From positions 1 to 10,066 of the forward strand of contig JAFWBF010000179.1 in NCBI GenBank assembly GCA_017507285.1: a stretch of 10,066 nt of DNA, written 5' to 3'. A program made the translations under genes and the position numbers. This DNA is from Bacteroidales bacterium (GTDB lineage: Bacteria; Bacteroidota; Bacteroidia; Bacteroidales; P3). This document shows positions 7,285-10,066 of the stretch, in pieces. The notes beneath the pieces were generated by a model, which was not told where the DNA came from, ran no database searches, and was given only the letters and a program-made list of their open reading frames with translations. How positions within the stretch are numbered: the first letter of the stretch is position 1; each line of letters opens with the position of its first letter.

Positions 7285-7319
7285 CACGACAAATCAAAAA
7301 GATTTTTTTAGTTTGATTT

Positions 7320-8225
7320 ATGACGTATATAAGGAAGATATTTATAGTTATATTATTGTCCGTAACATGTTTATCGGTGATGGCACAAGAGTTTCGTTGT
7401 AGTGTTACTATCAATTCGCAACAGATACAAACAACCGAAAAACAGATTTTTGAGACCATGAAGCAGTCTATTGAAGACTTTGTAAACAATCGTAAATGGA
7501 CTTCGGCTACCTTCGAGCCATACGAAAAGATGGATTGCAACATAAGTCTCATACTTAGCGAACGCCTATCGTTGAACGATTTCAAAGGGCAGCTTAGTGT
7601 GCAAATACGTAGGCCGGTATATAACTCCAACTATACCACAGGCCTTTTCAATTATATCGAATCGGATTTTCAGTTCTCGTTCAACGAGAGTCAGCCGTTG
7701 GAGTTTGACCAAAACTCGTTTACCTCCAACCTTTCGTCGGCCATATCCTATTATATTTACATCTTTTTGGGCGTCAGCTTCGACTCTTACGCCCTCAATG
7801 GTGGCGATCCCTTTTTCGAGGTGGCCCGCACCATAGTGCAAACGGCCGAGAAGTCGGCCTACCGTGGGTGGAAAAGCACCGATGGGCAGAAGGCTCGCTA
7901 TTGGTTTGTGGAAAACTACACAAACCCGTCGTACAGCGAGTTGCGTAAGGCCAACTACAGCTATCATAGGTTGGGACTAGATATGATGACCAAGGACCAG
8001 ACCGAGGCACGCAAAAATATATTGGAGGCAATGAAAAGCCTGCGTAAGGTCCACAAGGTGCGTACCAACCTTTTGGCTACGCAGATATTCCTAGATGTGA
8101 AGCTGGGCGAGGTGGCAAACATATTCGGGCCGGCACCCGACGCCGAAAAGAAAGAGATATATAACATTGTGAAAGAGATAAGCCCCATCAATCTGCCAAA
8201 GATAAAAGGCTTTGAGGGGCGATAA
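7320..8225 (+). CDS. porD: DUF4835 family exported protein (type IX secretion-associated PorD)
   Basis: A 301-residue protein with a signal peptide: MTYIRK, a hydrophobic core IFIVILLSVTCLSV, and likely cleavage at MA-QEF (about residue 22/23). The mature start EFRCSVTINSQQIQTTEKQIFETMKQ and the following FVNNRKWTSATF, ERIDCN-like EKMDCNISLIL, QIRRPVYNSNYTTGLFNYIESDF and YYIYIFLGVSFDSYALNGGDPFF segments are the hallmark order of DUF4835. The C-terminal half has the RGWKSTDGQKARYWFVENYTN block and a helical tail ending LPKIKGF. In genome annotations this family is called PorD and linked to type IX secretion; the molecular role is not known to me, so the symbol rests on family recall. No Shine-Dalgarno is present before ATG 7320; the leader is A/T-rich. 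The usual neighbours in Bacteroidota as I recall (coaBC and recN) are not here. The 3' half is visibly more G/C-rich than the 5' end. Confidence 0.9.
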   Translation: MTYIRKIFIVILLSVTCLSVMAQEFRCSVTINSQQIQTTEKQIFETMKQSIEDFVNNRKWTSATFEPYEKMDCNISLILSERLSLNDFKGQLSVQIRRPVYNSNYTTGLFNYIESDFQFSFNESQPLEFDQNSFTSNLSSAISYYIYIFLGVSFDSYALNGGDPFFEVARTIVQTAEKSAYRGWKSTDGQKARYWFVENYTNPSYSELRKANYSYHRLGLDMMTKDQTEARKNILEAMKSLRKVHKVRTNLLATQIFLDVKLGEVANIFGPAPDAEKKEIYNIVKEISPINLPKIKGFEGR

Positions 8226-8276
8226 AGAACTATTGCATTTGACAAAACAAAATATAAATAATAAAAATACATTATA

Positions 8277-9596
8277 ATGACACAAATACCAATTAGTAAA
8301 GAAACTATTGACGCTATTGCAAAAAGCAATAAGATAGCCAATCCCGGAACGGCATCGATTCGCGAGATGCGCAAAATGATACAAGATGTGGAAGCCGAAA
8401 CCGGCATACGTTTTGTAAAGATGGAAATGGGTATTCCGGGTCTTCCTGCTGCCAAGGTGGGTGTGGAAGCCGAGATAGAAGCCTTGCGTAACGGCGTGGC
8501 ATCCATATATCCTGAGATATACGGAACACAGGATGTGAAGGAACAAATATCACTATTTGTAAAGAACTTCCTTGATATCGATGTGCCAACTGATTGCTGT
8601 GTGCCTACAGTGGGTTCTATGCAAGCCGGCTTTGCTTCGTTCCTTACCCTTACTCGCTTCGACAAAAAGAAAACCAAAGTGTTGTTTATCGACCCCGGTT
8701 TTCCGGTACAAAAACAACAATGCCGTGTGCTTGGTATAGAATATAAGACTTTTGACGTATACGACTACCGTGGCGAAAAGCTACGTGGTAAACTGGAAGA
8801 GATGCTTAAGGATGGCGATGTAGCATGCATTATCTACTCCAGCCCCAACAACCCCGCTTGGTTCTGCTTCACCGACGATGAGTTGAAGATTATCGGCGAT
8901 ATGGCCAACAAATATGGTGTGATTGTGCTTGAGGACTTGGCCTACTTTGCCATGGACTTCCGCCAAGACTACTCCAAACCCGGTGTGGCTCCTTTCCAAC
9001 CTACTGTGGCTAAATATACCAACAACTACGTGCTTATGATTTCGGGTTCCAAATCGTTCAGCTATGCCGGTCAGCGTATAGCTATGATGGTTATAAGCCC
9101 CGAACTATACAACAAGGAATGTCCCGATTTGTCTCGTTATTATTCACAAACACAGTTGGGTCGTGCTATGATTTTTGGTACATTGTATTGCCTAAGTTCG
9201 GGTACTGCCCACTCGGCTCAGTACGCTTTGGCTGCTATGCTTAAAGGTGCCAACGACGGATCGTACAACTTTGTGAAAGACATCCACGAATATGGCGAAA
9301 AAGCTCACATCATGAAGAAGATGTTTATCGACAACGGTTTCTATATCGTTTACGACCAAGATATGGGCGAACCTATTGGCGACGGTTTCTACTTCACTTT
9401 CTGCTATCCGGGATATACCGGTCTTGACCTTCTGAACGAGCTTATCCGTTACGGTATCAGTGCTATATCGTTGGATATAACCGGTAGTACACGCCAAGGT
9501 ATACGTGCCTGCGTAGCATTGGTAATGCGCGACCAGTTTCCCGATTTGGAAGCTCGTCTTGTACAGTTCCACAAGGACCATCCTATTGCTAAATAA
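8277..9596 (+). CDS. Class I/II pyridoxal-phosphate-dependent aminotransferase
   Basis: A 439-residue fold-type I aminotransferase. The PLP-binding lysine is K259 in SGSKSFSYAGQR (256-267), whose Arg contributes to phosphate binding. N192 in SSPNNPAW (188-195) contacts the cofactor, D220 in VLEDLAYF (217-224) pairs with the pyridine nitrogen and Y223 is next to it. R410 in RQGIRACVAL (406-415) is in the position of the substrate-carboxylate Arg. The N-terminal region has MGIPGLPAAKVGVEAE and YPEIYGTQDVKEQIS, equivalent to the usual G-x-P and Y-x-x-x-G-x-x-x-L-R elements. The substrate cannot be assigned; the family includes aspartate and aromatic aminotransferases. There is no signal peptide. 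ATG 8277 follows porD by 51 A-rich bases with no terminator between, so co-transcription with porD is possible; no perfect TAnnTTTG box was found in the gap. A strong terminator follows the stop. Confidence 0.95.
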   Translation: MTQIPISKETIDAIAKSNKIANPGTASIREMRKMIQDVEAETGIRFVKMEMGIPGLPAAKVGVEAEIEALRNGVASIYPEIYGTQDVKEQISLFVKNFLDIDVPTDCCVPTVGSMQAGFASFLTLTRFDKKKTKVLFIDPGFPVQKQQCRVLGIEYKTFDVYDYRGEKLRGKLEEMLKDGDVACIIYSSPNNPAWFCFTDDELKIIGDMANKYGVIVLEDLAYFAMDFRQDYSKPGVAPFQPTVAKYTNNYVLMISGSKSFSYAGQRIAMMVISPELYNKECPDLSRYYSQTQLGRAMIFGTLYCLSSGTAHSAQYALAAMLKGANDGSYNFVKDIHEYGEKAHIMKKMFIDNGFYIVYDQDMGEPIGDGFYFTFCYPGYTGLDLLNELIRYGISAISLDITGSTRQGIRACVALVMRDQFPDLEARLVQFHKDHPIAK

Positions 9597-9626
9597 GAAG
9601 TTCTTTATAATTCAAAATGTTATTTC

Positions 9627-9669
9627 AATCGGTGTTTGTTGCTTCGGCAATGAATGCCGATTTTTTTTT
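9627..9669 (+). terminator. Strong rho-independent terminator after the aminotransferase
   Basis: Bases 9627-9642 pair with 9647-9662 without a bulge: 16 consecutive pairs, four of them G-T wobbles, closed by the stable C-TTCG-G tetraloop (9642-9647). A run of nine T (9661-9669) follows. It is placed 30 bases after the aminotransferase stop codon. Confidence 0.95.
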
Positions 9670-9993
9670 GAGCCGGGGAACAGTGAGCAATGAGCTTTTA
9701 CGCCTTAGTCCAAACTCTGTTGACCGTAGTCAAATCTCGCAGTTACTAATTACAAACTTTCATGATTTTTTGGGACGATAGTACATCTATGAGGTCTGTA
9801 TTTTCGCAAATCACTTGCAAATCGATTTCTAAAAGATGTCTTAATATATTATATGATGAGGCGAATGCGATTTGCCAGTATTATTTGCCCCAAAATACAT
9901 GACGAAACTTACGGTATACCATAATGGTTGCCCTCCTTTTTTTTGAATCGTAATCTTTAATTGATTGTTATACAGGTGTGTTTTCTAAGGTTT
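9670..9993. other. Gene-free stretch with short repeats
   Basis: I see no supportable gene in these 324 bases. Short structures present are: GCAAATC at 9806-9812 and again at 9817-9823 (11-base phase), with the 8-mer GCAAATCG (9817-9824) inverted as CGATTTGC at 9868-9875; the palindrome AAATCGATTT (9819-9828); the near-direct repeat TAGTCCAAACTC / TAGTCAAATCTC (9706-9717 and 9727-9738); and GGTATACCAT (9913-9922), which repeats the 10-mer found at 7016-7025. No promoter matching TAnnTTTG was found. Confidence 0.5.
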
Positions 9994-10066
9994 TGCTTTT
10001 GGAGTGCAAAAACACTATGCTTTTGGAGTGCAAAAACACTATGCTTTTGGAGTGCAAAAACACTAT
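9994..10066 (+). repeat. 24-bp perfect tandem repeat, three full copies and continuing
   Basis: Three identical 24-base units occupy 9994-10017, 10018-10041 and 10042-10065, and base 10066 begins a fourth. Each unit starts TGCTTTTGG, continues AGTG, and ends CAAAAACACTA. Within a unit TTTTG (9997-10001) is complementary to CAAAA (10007-10011), and AGTG (10003-10006) to CACT (10013-10016), so the two pairings interleave. There are no spacers, so it is not a CRISPR array. The array is cut by the window edge and its true length is unknown. Confidence 0.93.

Noticed and set aside
7964..8677. 237-codon open frame on the minus strand
   Set aside because: It is antisense to both porD and the aminotransferase, spans their intergenic gap, and has no family features; the plus-strand genes explain the sequence.
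9994..10066. CRISPR array
   Set aside because: The 24-base units abut directly with no unique spacers and no cas gene is in the window.

Overview
The window looks like a chromosomal segment from a member of the Bacteroidota, most likely order Bacteroidales. The reasons are a PorD/DUF4835-family lipoprotein-like exported protein (a family confined to that phylum), a tandem PepSY-like (DUF2874-type) exported protein, two upstream regions carrying the Bacteroidota -7 box TAnnTTTG, A/T-rich leaders without Shine-Dalgarno sequences, and an AT-leaning base composition. The species cannot be named from what is visible.

Layout. Bases 3-569 (+) are the 3' part of a DUF1848 gene that begins outside the window. 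It converges on a five-gene minus-strand block that reads, in transcription order, murB (6828-5815), an unrecognised 203-residue protein (5760-5149), purA (4949-3657), a PepSY-like exported protein (3597-2551), a rho-independent terminator, and a YgiQ-family radical SAM gene (2451-658). A hairpin at 596-640 lies between the two converging genes and can serve both. A divergent intergenic region of about 490 bases (6829-7319) separates murB from the plus-strand genes. It holds a convincing murB promoter, a -7 box for porD, several inverted repeats, and a cluster of three TCGTGAGG/CCTCACGA elements. The plus-strand genes are a porD-like gene (7320-8225) and a class I/II PLP-dependent aminotransferase (8277-9596), closed by a very regular 16-bp-stem TTCG-loop terminator. 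The last 400 bases (9670-10066) contain no recognisable gene and run into a 24-bp perfect tandem repeat that continues past the window edge.

Functionally this is mostly core metabolism and envelope biology: MurB makes UDP-MurNAc for peptidoglycan, PurA commits IMP to AMP, PorD is linked in the family annotation to type IX secretion, and the aminotransferase has an unknown substrate. No defence system, prophage, integrase or transposase gene is visible. The most unusual items are non-coding: the 24-bp tandem array at the right edge with its interleaved inverted repeats, and the triple CCTCGTGAGG-type palindrome cluster between murB and porD. The most unusual coding feature is the radical-SAM-like CxxxCxxC signature sitting at the C-terminus of the DUF1848 protein.
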